DNA from: GCA-2748575 sp965222725
Lineage (GTDB): Bacteria > Pseudomonadota > Gammaproteobacteria > Pseudomonadales > Ketobacteraceae
NCBI GenBank assembly: GCA_965222725.1
Contig: OZ244969.1
Coordinates: forward strand, 5,270,001-5,334,000
Direction: 5' to 3'
DNA length: 64,000 bases
Positions 1 to 8,641 of this stretch are shown one piece after another (position 1 is the stretch's first letter; each line of letters starts with the position of its first letter). The notes beneath the pieces were generated by a model. The model worked only from the letters and a program-made list of their open reading frames with translations, did no database searches and was not told where the DNA came from. The translations under genes and the position numbers were made by a program.

Positions 1-28
1 ACCCTGGATAAGAAAAATCAGATAAAAA

Positions 29-367
29 TCAAAGGGCTTCCGGTCCGGTTTCACCGGTGCGAATGCGAACCACCTGCTCCAGATCTGTTACGAAGATTTT
101 TCCGTCGCCAATCTTGTTGGTGTTGGCTGATTTAGTAATCACTTCTATTACCTGATCCAGAACATCGTCCTTCACAGCCACCTGAAGCTTTAATTTTGGA
201 ATAAAATCAATAACATACTCAGCACCACGATAAAGTTCGGTATGGCCTTTCTGGCGCCCGAACCCTTTAACCTCTTCGATGGTCATACCGTGAATGCCCA
301 GTTCTGACAGAGCTTCCCTGACATCATCCAGCTTAAAAGGCTTGATGATTGCCGTAATCATTTTCAT
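29..367 (-). CDS. glnK: P-II nitrogen regulatory protein (GlnK/GlnB)
   Basis: A 112-residue P-II signal protein. In this family the trimer senses 2-oxoglutarate, ATP/ADP and, through GlnD, glutamine, and controls AmtB, GlnE and NtrB. The start MKMITAIIKPFKLDDVREAL follows a GGGGGG ribosome site; an in-frame extension upstream lacks family similarity. The T-loop carries the uridylylated Tyr51 in GHTELYRGAEY, and the C-terminal signature GKIGDGKIFV is present. The C-terminus ending in EAL is more GlnK-like than GlnB-like, and NtrC/sigma-54 sites lie upstream. Both suggest GlnK, which is usually followed by amtB; that position is outside the window to the left, so the choice between GlnK and GlnB is inferred. 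Confidence 0.93.
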   Translation of the reverse strand: MKMITAIIKPFKLDDVREALSELGIHGMTIEEVKGFGRQKGHTELYRGAEYVIDFIPKLKLQVAVKDDVLDQVIEVITKSANTNKIGDGKIFVTDLEQVVRIRTGETGPEAL

Positions 368-452
368 AATGCCGCCCCCCGAACGGTCGTGACTCAATTA
401 ACAAAGCTGGTCATGACTAACAGGTTTTGTATACCTGGAAGTGACCCTCTTT

Positions 453-466
453 GGTGCGAAAGCACC
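453..466 (-). other. Short hairpin at the predicted 5' end of the glnK transcript
   Basis: GGTGC-GAAA-GCACC is a perfect 5-bp inverted repeat. If the sigma-54 promoter at 478-493 is used, the transcript would begin at about position 467, so the RNA would start with this stem. It could stabilise the 5' end. The half-sites are in the opposite order to an NtrC site, so I do not call it one. Confidence 0.35.
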
Positions 467-477
467 GCGATGGGGCA

Positions 478-493
478 TGCACCATTTGGGCCA
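478..493 (-). promoter_or_regulatory. Putative sigma-54 promoter of glnK
   Basis: On the minus strand TGGCCCAAATGGTGCA has the invariant GG-N10-GC spacing of a -24/-12 element and matches 9 of the 12 specified bases of TGGCACG-N4-TTGCA. Predicted start of transcription is near 467, giving a leader of about 100 nt. Two NtrC-type sites lie at a suitable distance upstream (557-571 and 588-602). Confidence 0.6.
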
Positions 494-556
494 ATACAGA
501 ATTTCCTTTATTTTCAATAAGTTAGGAAATTGACTCATGAAAAACCAGAGCAGCTT

Positions 557-571
557 GCACTATATTGGACA
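557..571 (-). promoter_or_regulatory. Weak NtrC-type site
   Basis: GCACT-N5-GGACA is a partial match to the NtrC dyad GCACC-N5-GGTGC. Its centre lies 31 bp from the stronger site at 588-602, about three helical turns, the arrangement expected for a two-dimer enhancer. It is about 97 bp upstream of the predicted glnK start. Confidence 0.4.
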
Positions 572-587
572 CAGCGCCCTTGCAACA

Positions 588-602
588 GCACCACTTTGGT
601 GC
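588..602 (-). promoter_or_regulatory. NtrC binding site (enhancer)
   Basis: GCACC-ACTTT-GGTGC is a perfect match to the NtrC consensus dyad. Its centre is about 128 bp upstream of the predicted sigma-54 start of glnK. It also lies about 50 bp upstream of the Anr box of the cco promoter, so an effect on that operon cannot be excluded. Confidence 0.62.
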
Positions 603-646
603 GCCAAATTCCGGTTTTGATGGTTCTCTATACAACGTCATCTCTC

Positions 647-660
647 TTGATATGAATCAA
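647..660 (+). promoter_or_regulatory. Anr/Fnr box of the cbb3 oxidase operon
   Basis: TTGATATGAATCAA matches the Fnr/Anr consensus TTGAT-N4-ATCAA at every defined base. Its centre lies 31 bp upstream of the centre of the -10-like hexamer at 682-687, which places it at about -41.5, the class II activator position. Low-oxygen induction of ccoNOQP by an Fnr-type protein is well established in related bacteria. Confidence 0.87.
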
Positions 661-681
661 GACGGTTGCACGGGGGGTGTC

Positions 682-687
682 TATACT
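682..687 (+). promoter_or_regulatory. -10 element of the ccoN promoter
   Basis: TATACT differs from TATAAT at one base. No good -35 hexamer is present, as expected where an Fnr-type activator occupies -41.5. Predicted start is near 694, with a leader of about 90 nt before the ccoN ATG. Confidence 0.65.
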
Positions 688-783
688 CCCTACTGGCCTT
701 AGTTAAGAAACTAGGTCAGTTAGCTGTGTGGAGAACACAGGAGTCGTCAGTGAAACTCAATCAACAGATAGGAATCTTACTCC

Positions 784-2214
784 ATGAGTAACAGTGACCT
801 TTCAACGCCACAATATAACTACAAAGTAGTTAAGCAGTTTGCGGTTATGACCGTTATCTGGGGTATCGTCGGAATGGCCGTGGGTGTATTGATCGCCGCG
901 CAGCTGGCCTGGCCTGCCCTGAACTTCGATCTTCCCTGGCTGACCTATAGCCGGCTACGTCCTCTCCATACCAATGCGGTCATTTTTGCATTCGGTGGCT
1001 CGGCACTGTTTGCCACGTCTTATTACGTGGTACAGCGCACCTGTCAGGCGCCGTTAATATCCAATGGCCTCGCAGCTTTCACGTTTTGGGGCTGGCAGGT
1101 AGTGATATTGCTGGCAGCCATCACGTTGCCCCTGGGTATCACTTCCAGCAAGGAATACGCTGAGCTGGAATGGCCGATCGACATACTGATCACTGTGGTG
1201 TGGGTCAGTTATGCCATCGTCTTCTTTGGCACCATCGCCAAACGCAAGACATCACACATTTATGTTGCCAACTGGTTTTACGGCGCGTTTATCCTGACGG
1301 TTGCCCTGCTGCACGTGGTGAACAGCATGGCCATTCCTGTGAGTCTCTGGAAATCCTATTCTGTATACCCCGGCACCATCGATGCCATGGTGCAGTGGTG
1401 GTACGGCCACAACGCGGTGGGCTTCTTCCTCACTGCCGGCTTCCTGGGCATGATGTACTACTTCATTCCCAAGCGCGTTAACCGCCCTGTATTTTCCTAT
1501 CGTCTGTCCATCGTGCATTTCTGGGCGCTGATCTCTATCTATATGTGGGCCGGTCCTCACCACCTGCACTACAGTGCGCTCCCTGACTGGGCACAGTCAA
1601 TCGGCATGGTCTTTTCACTGATCCTGCTGGCACCATCCTGGGGCGGCATGATCAACGGCATCATGACTCTTTCTGGTGCATGGGATCGCCTGAGAACAGA
1701 CCCCGTTATCCGCTTTATGATTGTGGCCCTGTCCTTCTACGGTATGTCCACCTTCGAAGGCCCCATGATGTCTATCAAAACCGTGAACGCCCTGTCCCAC
1801 AATACTGACTGGACTGTCGGCCATGTTCACTCCGGCGCTCTCGGCTGGGTTGCCATGATTTCCATCGGTGCTATCTACTGCCTGATTCCCTGGCTGTGGG
1901 GCCGCAAGGAAATGTACAGCATCAAACTGGTGAACGTGCACTTCTGGCTGTCTACCCTGGGCGTGGTTTTCTACATTGCTTCCATGTGGGTTGCCGGCAT
2001 TATGCAGGGCCTGATGTGGCGCGCAGTGAACGACGACGGCACCCTGACTTACACCTTTGTGGAAGCTCTGGAAGCCACCCACCCCTATTACGTGGTACGT
2101 GCTTTAGGTGGTCTGCTGTTCCTGAGCGGTATGTTCATCATGCTTTACAACGTCATCAAGACGATTAATGCATCCGATGAACCTCAAAGCGCCACCGCTG
2201 CGCAACCGGCATAA
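784..2214 (+). CDS. ccoN: cbb3-type cytochrome c oxidase subunit I
   Basis: Catalytic haem-copper subunit of the high-affinity terminal oxidase, an inner membrane protein that reduces oxygen and pumps protons. At 476 residues it has the usual length. Likely metal ligands are visible: His62 (HTNAVIFAFGG), His209 (YGHNAVGF), His259/His260 (GPHHLHY) and His347/His349 (VGHVHSGALGW). Tyr253 sits where the active-site Tyr-His cross-link is found in the Pseudomonas stutzeri enzyme. It is the first gene of ccoNOQP, preceded by an AGGA ribosome site and the Anr-controlled promoter at 647-687. Confidence 0.97.
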   Translation: MSNSDLSTPQYNYKVVKQFAVMTVIWGIVGMAVGVLIAAQLAWPALNFDLPWLTYSRLRPLHTNAVIFAFGGSALFATSYYVVQRTCQAPLISNGLAAFTFWGWQVVILLAAITLPLGITSSKEYAELEWPIDILITVVWVSYAIVFFGTIAKRKTSHIYVANWFYGAFILTVALLHVVNSMAIPVSLWKSYSVYPGTIDAMVQWWYGHNAVGFFLTAGFLGMMYYFIPKRVNRPVFSYRLSIVHFWALISIYMWAGPHHLHYSALPDWAQSIGMVFSLILLAPSWGGMINGIMTLSGAWDRLRTDPVIRFMIVALSFYGMSTFEGPMMSIKTVNALSHNTDWTVGHVHSGALGWVAMISIGAIYCLIPWLWGRKEMYSIKLVNVHFWLSTLGVVFYIASMWVAGIMQGLMWRAVNDDGTLTYTFVEALEATHPYYVVRALGGLLFLSGMFIMLYNVIKTINASDEPQSATAAQPA

Positions 2215-2227
2215 GGAGTCAACAGAG

Positions 2228-2842
2228 ATGGCCAAGACGCATGAAATCGTAGAAAAGAATATTGGTTTGATGATTGTCCTGACGCTGGTGGCAGTAAGCT
2301 TCGGCGGTCTGGTGGAAATCGTGCCCCTGTTCTTTCTGAAAGACACCACCGAGCCGGTTGACGGCTTGCAACCCTACACCGCACTGCAACTTGAAGGTCG
2401 CGACATTTATATACGCGAAGGTTGCAATGTGTGCCATACCCAGATGGTTCGCCCCTTCCGTGCCGAAACCGAACGCTACGGACATTATTCCGTGGCCGGC
2501 GAGCACGTATGGGAGCATCCGCACCTTTGGGGTTCAAAGCGCACCGGGCCTGACCTGGCGCGCGTGGGTGGCCGCTACAGCGACGAATGGCATCGGGTTC
2601 ACCTGACCAATCCTCGCGATGTGGTTCCTGAGTCCAACATGCCCGGTTTCCCCTGGCTGGCAGACAATGTTCTGAGCGGTGAAGGTACCGACAAGAAAAT
2701 GGAAGCCCTGCGCACCCTGGGCGTACCTTACACTGATGAGGATATCGCCGGTGCCAATGCCAGCGTTGAAGGGAAAACCGAGATGGAAGCTGTTATCGCT
2801 TATCTGCAAGCACTGGGAACATCAGTGAAGTTCAAGAGGTAG
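2228..2842 (+). CDS. ccoO: cbb3-type cytochrome c oxidase subunit II (monohaem cytochrome c)
   Basis: A 204-residue membrane-anchored cytochrome c that carries electrons to CcoN. An N-terminal transmembrane helix spans roughly residues 12-37. The single haem c motif CNVCH is at 66-70, followed by the conserved QMVRPFRAETERYGHYS stretch. The start at MAKTHEIVEKN is preceded by AAGGAG overlapping the ccoN stop codon. A longer in-frame start inside ccoN is rejected because it has no ribosome site or family similarity. Confidence 0.97.
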   Translation: MAKTHEIVEKNIGLMIVLTLVAVSFGGLVEIVPLFFLKDTTEPVDGLQPYTALQLEGRDIYIREGCNVCHTQMVRPFRAETERYGHYSVAGEHVWEHPHLWGSKRTGPDLARVGGRYSDEWHRVHLTNPRDVVPESNMPGFPWLADNVLSGEGTDKKMEALRTLGVPYTDEDIAGANASVEGKTEMEAVIAYLQALGTSVKFKR

Positions 2843-2844
2843 CA

Positions 2845-3036
2845 ATGGATATCAACACCCTTCGTGGTTTATCAACCATCATCATAATGATCGCCTTTGC
2901 CGGCGTTTGCTGGTGGGCCTTTGGTAAAAGACGCAAGCAGCGTTTCGACGATGCCGCCAACCTGCCCTTTGATGATGAGCCGCAAAACGAAAAAACCCTG
3001 AAAAATCAGAACGGGCATGGAGACAATCAAAAATGA
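2845..3036 (+). CDS. ccoQ: cbb3-type oxidase small subunit
   Basis: A 63-residue protein with one membrane helix (about residues 9-26) and a charged cytoplasmic tail. It begins two bases after ccoO and overlaps ccoP by ATGA. CcoQ is a small stabilising subunit of cbb3 oxidases. Its sequence is poorly conserved, so the call rests on position, length and the single-helix topology. Confidence 0.88.
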   Translation: MDINTLRGLSTIIIMIAFAGVCWWAFGKRRKQRFDDAANLPFDDEPQNEKTLKNQNGHGDNQK

Positions 3037-3917
3037 GTACTTTCTGGAGTGTATGGATCATCGCAATCACACTCTTCAATATTCTGGGTTGCTTGTGGCT
3101 GCTGTGGTGGACCCGCAAACGCCCGGAAGATCAGATTGAAGAAGGTGATAACACCATGGGGCATTCCTTCGACGGTATCGAGGAATACAACAACCCCTTG
3201 CCTAAGTGGTGGCTTAACCTTTTCTACTTCACCATCGCGTTTGCACTGATTTACCTGATCCTGTTCCCCGGCTTTGGCAGTTACCCCGGAGTATTCGGCT
3301 GGACTCAGGAAAAACAGTGGGAACATGAAGTGGAAGTGGCCGACAACACCTACAACCGGATTTTCCGTGACTACGCTGAGTCCTCCATTGAAGAGCTGGC
3401 GCAAAACCCGGAAGCCATTAAGGTGGGGCAGCGTCTGTTCGGGAACAACTGTGCAGTATGCCACGGTTCGGATGCCAAAGGTTCCAAAGGGTTCCCCAAT
3501 CTGACCGACAACGACTGGCTGTATGGCGGTACACCTGAAGCCATCAAAACCACTTTAACCAATGGCCGTAACGGCAATATGCCACCCATGATTGCCGCGG
3601 TAGGCGGTGAACAGGGTGCCAAAGATGTTGCCGCTTACGTACTCAGCCTGAGTGGCCAGAAAGGTTCCGGCGATGCCGAGGCCGGCAAGGCCAAGTTCAT
3701 GGTGTGTGGCGCCTGTCACGGCCAGGACGGCAAAGGCAATCAGATGATGGGTGCACCCAACCTGACTGACGACATCTGGCTCCATGGCAGCGGTGAAGAA
3801 GCTATTATCGCCGCCATTAAAAACGGTCGTCAGGGGCAAATGCCTGCCTTCAAGGATCAGCTGAGCCCTGAAAAAATCCACGTATTGTCAGCCTACGTGT
3901 ACAGCCTGAGCCAATAA
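3033..3917 (+). CDS. ccoP: cbb3-type cytochrome c oxidase subunit III (dihaem cytochrome c)
   Basis: A 294-residue dihaem cytochrome c that accepts electrons from soluble cytochromes. Two membrane helices are visible (about 4-27 and 59-80), as in CcoP proteins with the extra N-terminal helix. The haem motifs are CAVCH at 140-144 and CGACH at 225-229. Each domain has a distal methionine candidate (NMPP, QMPAF). Its start overlaps the ccoQ stop. The operon then breaks at an intergenic hairpin region before ccoG. Confidence 0.96.
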   Translation: MSTFWSVWIIAITLFNILGCLWLLWWTRKRPEDQIEEGDNTMGHSFDGIEEYNNPLPKWWLNLFYFTIAFALIYLILFPGFGSYPGVFGWTQEKQWEHEVEVADNTYNRIFRDYAESSIEELAQNPEAIKVGQRLFGNNCAVCHGSDAKGSKGFPNLTDNDWLYGGTPEAIKTTLTNGRNGNMPPMIAAVGGEQGAKDVAAYVLSLSGQKGSGDAEAGKAKFMVCGACHGQDGKGNQMMGAPNLTDDIWLHGSGEEAIIAAIKNGRQGQMPAFKDQLSPEKIHVLSAYVYSLSQ

Positions 3918-3941
3918 TCGCAGCCGCGATTGGTTCAGGTC

Positions 3942-3968
3942 AGCGCCGCGGCAAATTGTCGCGGCGCT
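3942..3968 (+). terminator. Hairpin after ccoP
   Basis: AGCGCCGCG and CGCGGCGCT form a perfect 9-bp GC-rich stem with a 9-nt loop; two further pairs are possible inside. It is followed by ATTGTATT rather than a clean T run, so it may be a weak terminator or an mRNA-stabilising end for ccoNOQP. Its 3' arm is shared with the larger inverted repeat at 3962-4025. Confidence 0.5.
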
Positions 3969-4025
3969 ATTGTATTAGAATCTGCAAAACCTTCTAATTA
4001 CTGAGGTTTTAATACAATAGCGCCG
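3962..4025 (+). repeat. 16-bp perfect inverted repeat between ccoP and ccoG
   Basis: Bases 3962-3977 (CGGCGCTATTGTATTA) are the exact reverse complement of 4010-4025. The 32-nt interior can fold further through AAAACCT (3986-3992) and AGGTTTT (4004-4010). This structure and the hairpin at 3942-3968 both need bases 3962-3968, so only one can form at a time, as in an attenuator. Confidence 0.6.
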
Positions 4026-4108
4026 TTTGCCTCCTACCCAGTTCGTGCCTTCATCGTGCACCGGATGGCAGAGCCCCCGCATTGTTTTCAGCATTAAGGT
4101 AGTTAACC

Positions 4109-5551
4109 ATGTCGGATAAAATCGTTGTCAAAGACGTCAGTCCCGGTGGTGGAGTCAGAACCTTCAACCCTGACCCCAAGGAAAACACCGACCTTTACCA
4201 GAAGCGGGAAAAAATCTATCAGCGCCACATGACTGGGACCTTCCAGACCATAAGGAATGTCACTATCTGGATTACCATGGCGGTGTACTTTGTCGGCCCC
4301 TGGTTACAGTGGGACGGACGCCAGGCCATTCTGTTTGATTTGCCGGAACGCAAATTTTATATCTTCGGTTTTACTTTCTGGCCCCAGGATTTTGTATTGC
4401 TGTCCTGGCTGCTGATTATTGCCGCCTTTACCCTGTTTTTTGTGACCGCGCTGGCGGGCCGGGTATGGTGCGGCTATACCTGCCCGCAAACCGTGTGGAC
4501 TGCATTTTTTATGTGGATTGAATACCGCACGGAAGGCGACCGCAACGCACGGATTCGATTGGATGCCCAGCCCTGGAGTGCCAACAAGGCCCTTCGCAAA
4601 ACCGCCAAACACATCTTATGGTTGTTACTGGCCTTTGGTACCGGCTACACCTTTGTGGGCTACTTCCAGCCCATTAAAGTGCTGACCCTGGATATTATTT
4701 ATCTGGAAGCCCACGGCTGGGCCTGGTTCTGGTTGATCTTTTTTACCGTGGCCACCTATATGAATGCCGGCTGGATGCGCGAACAGGTGTGCCTGTTCAT
4801 GTGCCCCTACGCGCGCTTTCAGAGTGCCATGTTCGATAAAGATACCCTGATAGTCACCTACGATGAAAAGCGTGGTGAACCCCGCGGCAAACGCAAAAAG
4901 AACGTGTCACCCGAAACCGTGGGCATGGGTGACTGCATTAACTGCCAGATGTGTGTGCAGGTATGCCCTACCGGGATCGATATCCGCAACGGTCTGCAAT
5001 ACGAATGTATCACCTGTGCCGCCTGTATCGATGCCTGTAATCACATCATGGACCAGATGGGTTATGAGCGCGGCCTGATCCGTTATTCCACCGAACACTC
5101 CATGGAATCCGGGGAAAGCCACGTGATTCGCCCGCGGATTATAGGTTATGGCATAGCGCTGGCGGTGATGATCTTTGCCTTTATTTATGTGTTCTTTACC
5201 CGGGTGCCATTGCAACTGGATATTATCCGCGACCGTAACCAGCTGTTCCGGGAAAACGTTCAGGGTGAAATAGAAAATACCTATACCCTGAAGATCATGA
5301 ACATGACCCAGCAGGAACAAAGCTACCGGGTGACTGTCTCAGGCCTGGAAGGACTGGACCTGCATATACCGGATCAGATCAGGGCACTGCCGGGCGAGCT
5401 GGTGGTGGTGCCGGTGAGCGCCGCCGTTGAACCGGATGAGCTGCGCAAGCCCAACAACACTATTGAATTTCATGTGGAGTCCACGGACGATCCCTCCATG
5501 AACGTGACCGAAGAAAGCCGCTTTATCGGCCCCAACCGGTTTCGTCAGTAG
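4109..5551 (+). CDS. ccoG: Cytochrome c oxidase accessory protein CcoG (RdxA/FixG)
   Basis: A 480-residue membrane iron-sulfur protein. Family members reduce Cu(II) for delivery to the CuB site of the cbb3 oxidase. Transmembrane helices occupy about 50-66, 94-115, 165-185, 204-220 and 340-360. Cys121/Cys125 (WCGYTCPQTVW) and Cys228/Cys232 (CLFMCPY) lie near the membrane. Two ferredoxin-type clusters are seen: C276-x2-C279-x2-C282-x3-C286-P and C300-x2-C303-x2-C306-x3-C310. A C-terminal immunoglobulin-like domain follows. It starts the ccoGHIS unit, after a TAAGG ribosome site. Confidence 0.95.
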   Translation: MSDKIVVKDVSPGGGVRTFNPDPKENTDLYQKREKIYQRHMTGTFQTIRNVTIWITMAVYFVGPWLQWDGRQAILFDLPERKFYIFGFTFWPQDFVLLSWLLIIAAFTLFFVTALAGRVWCGYTCPQTVWTAFFMWIEYRTEGDRNARIRLDAQPWSANKALRKTAKHILWLLLAFGTGYTFVGYFQPIKVLTLDIIYLEAHGWAWFWLIFFTVATYMNAGWMREQVCLFMCPYARFQSAMFDKDTLIVTYDEKRGEPRGKRKKNVSPETVGMGDCINCQMCVQVCPTGIDIRNGLQYECITCAACIDACNHIMDQMGYERGLIRYSTEHSMESGESHVIRPRIIGYGIALAVMIFAFIYVFFTRVPLQLDIIRDRNQLFRENVQGEIENTYTLKIMNMTQQEQSYRVTVSGLEGLDLHIPDQIRALPGELVVVPVSAAVEPDELRKPNNTIEFHVESTDDPSMNVTEESRFIGPNRFRQ

Positions 5552-5576
5552 CCGTTATTTTTGAGGACCTCACACC

Positions 5577-6086
5577 ATGAGTATTGCCGTTACCGATACC
5601 AAACCCTGGTACAAACAGTTCTGGCCCTGGTTCATTATCGCCATTCCGGGCGCTTCTGTGATCATGGGTATTTCGCTGGTTTATGTGGCGACACAAAACA
5701 AGGTCAGCCTGGTAAAGGATGACTACTACAAAGAAGGAAAAGCCATTAATCAGCGTATCGACAAGCTGGTTAAAGCACGCCAGCTGGGCCTGACTGCAAC
5801 ACTGAGTTTTTCCCGGGAAACCGGCGACTTCACTGTTACCATTCCCCAACTGGATGACACAGCGCCGGCAAGTATCACGCTGGCGCTGATTCACCCCACC
5901 CTGGAAGCCCGCGACGAAACCATTACGCTGGTGAAAGCACCGAACCAGAGCTATTGGGCAAAACTGAATCCGGCAAAGCAGGGTTACTTTGACGTTCAGC
6001 TGACTAACCCGGGGCTTGACTGGGAGTTGTACGGCTCCATCAATTTCAATAACCCTGAGGTTGCCCTCACCCTGTCTGCAGAATAA
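5577..6086 (+). CDS. ccoH: cbb3 oxidase assembly protein FixH/CcoH
   Basis: A 169-residue single-pass membrane protein with the family hallmark KPWYKQFWPWFIIAIPG at the N-terminus, one helix (about 17-39), then a periplasmic beta-rich domain. FixH proteins are needed for cbb3 assembly and associate with the maturing complex. It lies 25 bp after ccoG with a GAGGAC ribosome site, and its TAA stop overlaps the ccoI ATG by one base, which suggests translational coupling. Confidence 0.93.
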   Translation: MSIAVTDTKPWYKQFWPWFIIAIPGASVIMGISLVYVATQNKVSLVKDDYYKEGKAINQRIDKLVKARQLGLTATLSFSRETGDFTVTIPQLDDTAPASITLALIHPTLEARDETITLVKAPNQSYWAKLNPAKQGYFDVQLTNPGLDWELYGSINFNNPEVALTLSAE

Positions 6087-8581
6087 TGAATGCACCGGGT
6101 ATAACAGCAGCGCCACAAACACAGAGCGAAACCACACCGCCCTGTTTTCATTGTGGTCTGCCCTGCAACGATTCCATTCCCTACCGCCTGACGATTCTGG
6201 GGGAAGAGCGCGACCTGTGCTGTCCCGGCTGCCAGGCGGTGGCGCAGACCATTGTGGATGCCGGAATGGAATCCTACTACCAGCACCGTGATCAGGGGCA
6301 GCCCGGCAGCTCCCCGGCCCCGGAACTGGTGCCCGGTTTTCTGCAACAACTCACCGCCTGGGATGATCCCGCCATAGAAAACGCCTATGTGCGCAGCGAC
6401 ACGGACAATGCCCGGCGCCATGACATTACCCTGATGATTTCCGGCATTACCTGTGCAGCCTGTGTCTGGCTGATCGAACATCAGCTGGAACGCACGCCGG
6501 GCATTCTCAGCGCCAGAGTGAACCTGTCCACCCATCGCGCGGAGGTGGCCTGGGACAGTCAGCAGTTAAAACTCAGTGATGTCCTGAAAGTGATCAGCAC
6601 GGTGGGCTACAAGGCCGAGCCCTATTCCCCCCATGTACAGGAAAGCGTGATCACCAAAGAGAACCGTCGCGCCCTGGCACGAATCGGTGTAGCCGGTCTG
6701 GGCACCATGCAGGTGATGATGTTTGCTGTGGGGCTTTATGCCGGCGGGTTTCAGGGCATTGCCACAGAACACGAAACCTTTTTACGCTGGGTGAGCGCAC
6801 TGGTTTGCCTACCGGTGTATCTGTACGCCGGTTCCCCCTTTCTGAAAGGCGCCTGGCGCAATATCAAAACCCGCCATGCCGGCATGGATGTACCGGTGGC
6901 CATTGCCATTACTGCCGCCTTTCTCGCCAGTTTGTGGTCCACCTACACCAAAGGCCCGGAAGTGTATTTTGACTCCGTGTGCATGTTTATTTTCTTTCTG
7001 TCCGTGGGGCGCTATCTGGAAATGCGGGCCCGCCACCACGCCATTGCCAGCTCCATCCGCACCAGTCAGCAAGGGGTGCTCATGGCCCGCGTACAGCAGA
7101 ACGATGACTGGGTACTGACCCCGGCCGACCGGCTGGTAAAAGGCAATCGGGTGTACGTAAAAGCCGGGGAAACCATTCCCGGCGATGGCCTGATACAGTC
7201 AGGTACCACACTGGTGAATGAGGCCATGCTGACCGGTGAGGATGAGCCCATCGAAAAAACCATCGGCGATACGGTTACCGGCGGCACCGTGAATACCGAA
7301 CAGCCCATTACCATCGACATTATCCGGGATCCGAAAGACAGCGTACTGTACGCCCTGCGCCGCCTGCTGGATCTGGCCCAGAGTGAAAAGCCCGGCATTA
7401 CCCAGCTGGCAGACAGGATAGCCGGCTACTTTGTGCTGGGTGTACTGGTGATTGCCGCGGTGACTTATACCGGCTGGTACCTGACAGCCCCGGAGCATGC
7501 TTTCTGGGTTGTGCTGTCGGTATTGGTGGTGACCTGCCCCTGCGCGCTGTCTCTGGCCACTCCTGCTGCCATCACCACCGCCACGGCTCGTCTCGCTAAT
7601 CAGGGTTTTTTGCCCACTCATTCCCGCTTTATTGAATCCTTTCGCCAGATAACCGATGTAGTTTTCGATAAAACCGGCACTTTGACCCAGGGGCATTTTT
7701 CTGTGGTCACCAGCCTGCCACTGGGGTCGCTCAGTGTTGAACAGGCGCTGCTGATTGCCGCCTCACTGGAGCAGCATTCAGAGCACCCCATTGCCTCGGC
7801 CTTTACCAGCCGCTATCACCCGCGTGATCTGCTGCCCGCCGGGCAGGTTCGTACCGAGCGCAATCAGGGCATTGAAGCCACCATCAAAGGAACAGCCTAT
7901 CGCATAGGCAATGCAGAATTTGCCGCGCACGTAACTGGCAGCGCCGCACCGGAGCTGCCTGAGGCCAACGGCCAGTGGATTTTACTGTGCAGCAATGAGG
8001 AGCCCCTGGCCTGGTTTTGTATTGCCGACGATATACGTCAGGACGCAGCCACCCTGGTGCATTTTCTGCAACAGGAACAGCTTGCCTGTCATATTTTAAG
8101 TGGCGACAGCAGCGAACATCCCCGGGAAGTGGGTAACCTTTTAGGCGTGAAAAACGTTGTATCCGGCGCTACACCGGAAGACAAGCTGGCCTATATCCGG
8201 CAGCTGCAACAACAGGGCAAACGGGTACTGATGGTGGGCGATGGCCTGAACGATGCCCCTGTGCTGGCGGGCGCCGATGTATCCATTGCCCTGTCCACCG
8301 GCACCGATCTGGCCAAGGTGGCGGCAGATGCGATACTGTTGAATCATCAGATCAGCAGCCTTGCCCAGGTAGTGACCGTGGTGAAAAAAACCTACACCAT
8401 TATTCGTCAGAATCTGAGCTGGGCCCTGCTCTACAATGTATTGGCATTACCGGCCGCAGCGCTGGGCTTTGTGCCCCCCTGGATGGCGGCCATCGGTATG
8501 TCGGGCAGTTCGCTGATTGTGGTATTCAACGCTTTACGAATCAAACGGGTGGAAGCTAACCTTAAAACTGATCAGCGATGA
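6086..8581 (+). CDS. ccoI: Copper-transporting P1B-type ATPase CcoI (FixI)
   Basis: An 831-residue P-type ATPase that moves copper for assembly of the cbb3 oxidase rather than for copper resistance. An N-terminal Cys-rich segment (C20-x2-C23, C45CPGC49) precedes a heavy-metal-associated domain with GITCAACVW (C123, C126). The membrane CPC motif is at 484-486 (TCPCALSLATP). The phosphorylated Asp528 lies in DKTGTLTQG. The SEHPIAS and GDGLNDAPVLAGAD motifs complete the ATP-binding domain. It overlaps ccoH by one base. Confidence 0.96.
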   Translation: MNAPGITAAPQTQSETTPPCFHCGLPCNDSIPYRLTILGEERDLCCPGCQAVAQTIVDAGMESYYQHRDQGQPGSSPAPELVPGFLQQLTAWDDPAIENAYVRSDTDNARRHDITLMISGITCAACVWLIEHQLERTPGILSARVNLSTHRAEVAWDSQQLKLSDVLKVISTVGYKAEPYSPHVQESVITKENRRALARIGVAGLGTMQVMMFAVGLYAGGFQGIATEHETFLRWVSALVCLPVYLYAGSPFLKGAWRNIKTRHAGMDVPVAIAITAAFLASLWSTYTKGPEVYFDSVCMFIFFLSVGRYLEMRARHHAIASSIRTSQQGVLMARVQQNDDWVLTPADRLVKGNRVYVKAGETIPGDGLIQSGTTLVNEAMLTGEDEPIEKTIGDTVTGGTVNTEQPITIDIIRDPKDSVLYALRRLLDLAQSEKPGITQLADRIAGYFVLGVLVIAAVTYTGWYLTAPEHAFWVVLSVLVVTCPCALSLATPAAITTATARLANQGFLPTHSRFIESFRQITDVVFDKTGTLTQGHFSVVTSLPLGSLSVEQALLIAASLEQHSEHPIASAFTSRYHPRDLLPAGQVRTERNQGIEATIKGTAYRIGNAEFAAHVTGSAAPELPEANGQWILLCSNEEPLAWFCIADDIRQDAATLVHFLQQEQLACHILSGDSSEHPREVGNLLGVKNVVSGATPEDKLAYIRQLQQQGKRVLMVGDGLNDAPVLAGADVSIALSTGTDLAKVAADAILLNHQISSLAQVVTVVKKTYTIIRQNLSWALLYNVLALPAAALGFVPPWMAAIGMSGSSLIVVFNALRIKRVEANLKTDQR

Positions 8582-8641
8582 TCCTTATCGGGCTGCCTGC
8601 ACTCACAACACTTATTCATTACCGTTTTTTGAGTTAACCCC

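Noticed and set aside
3974..3991. Similarity of ATTAGAATCTGCAAAACC here to ATTAGAATTTGCAAACC near 10804 as a shared mobile or regulatory element
   Set aside because: The match is short, only one element lies in an inverted repeat, and the flanks differ. Chance in AT-rich intergenic DNA is sufficient.
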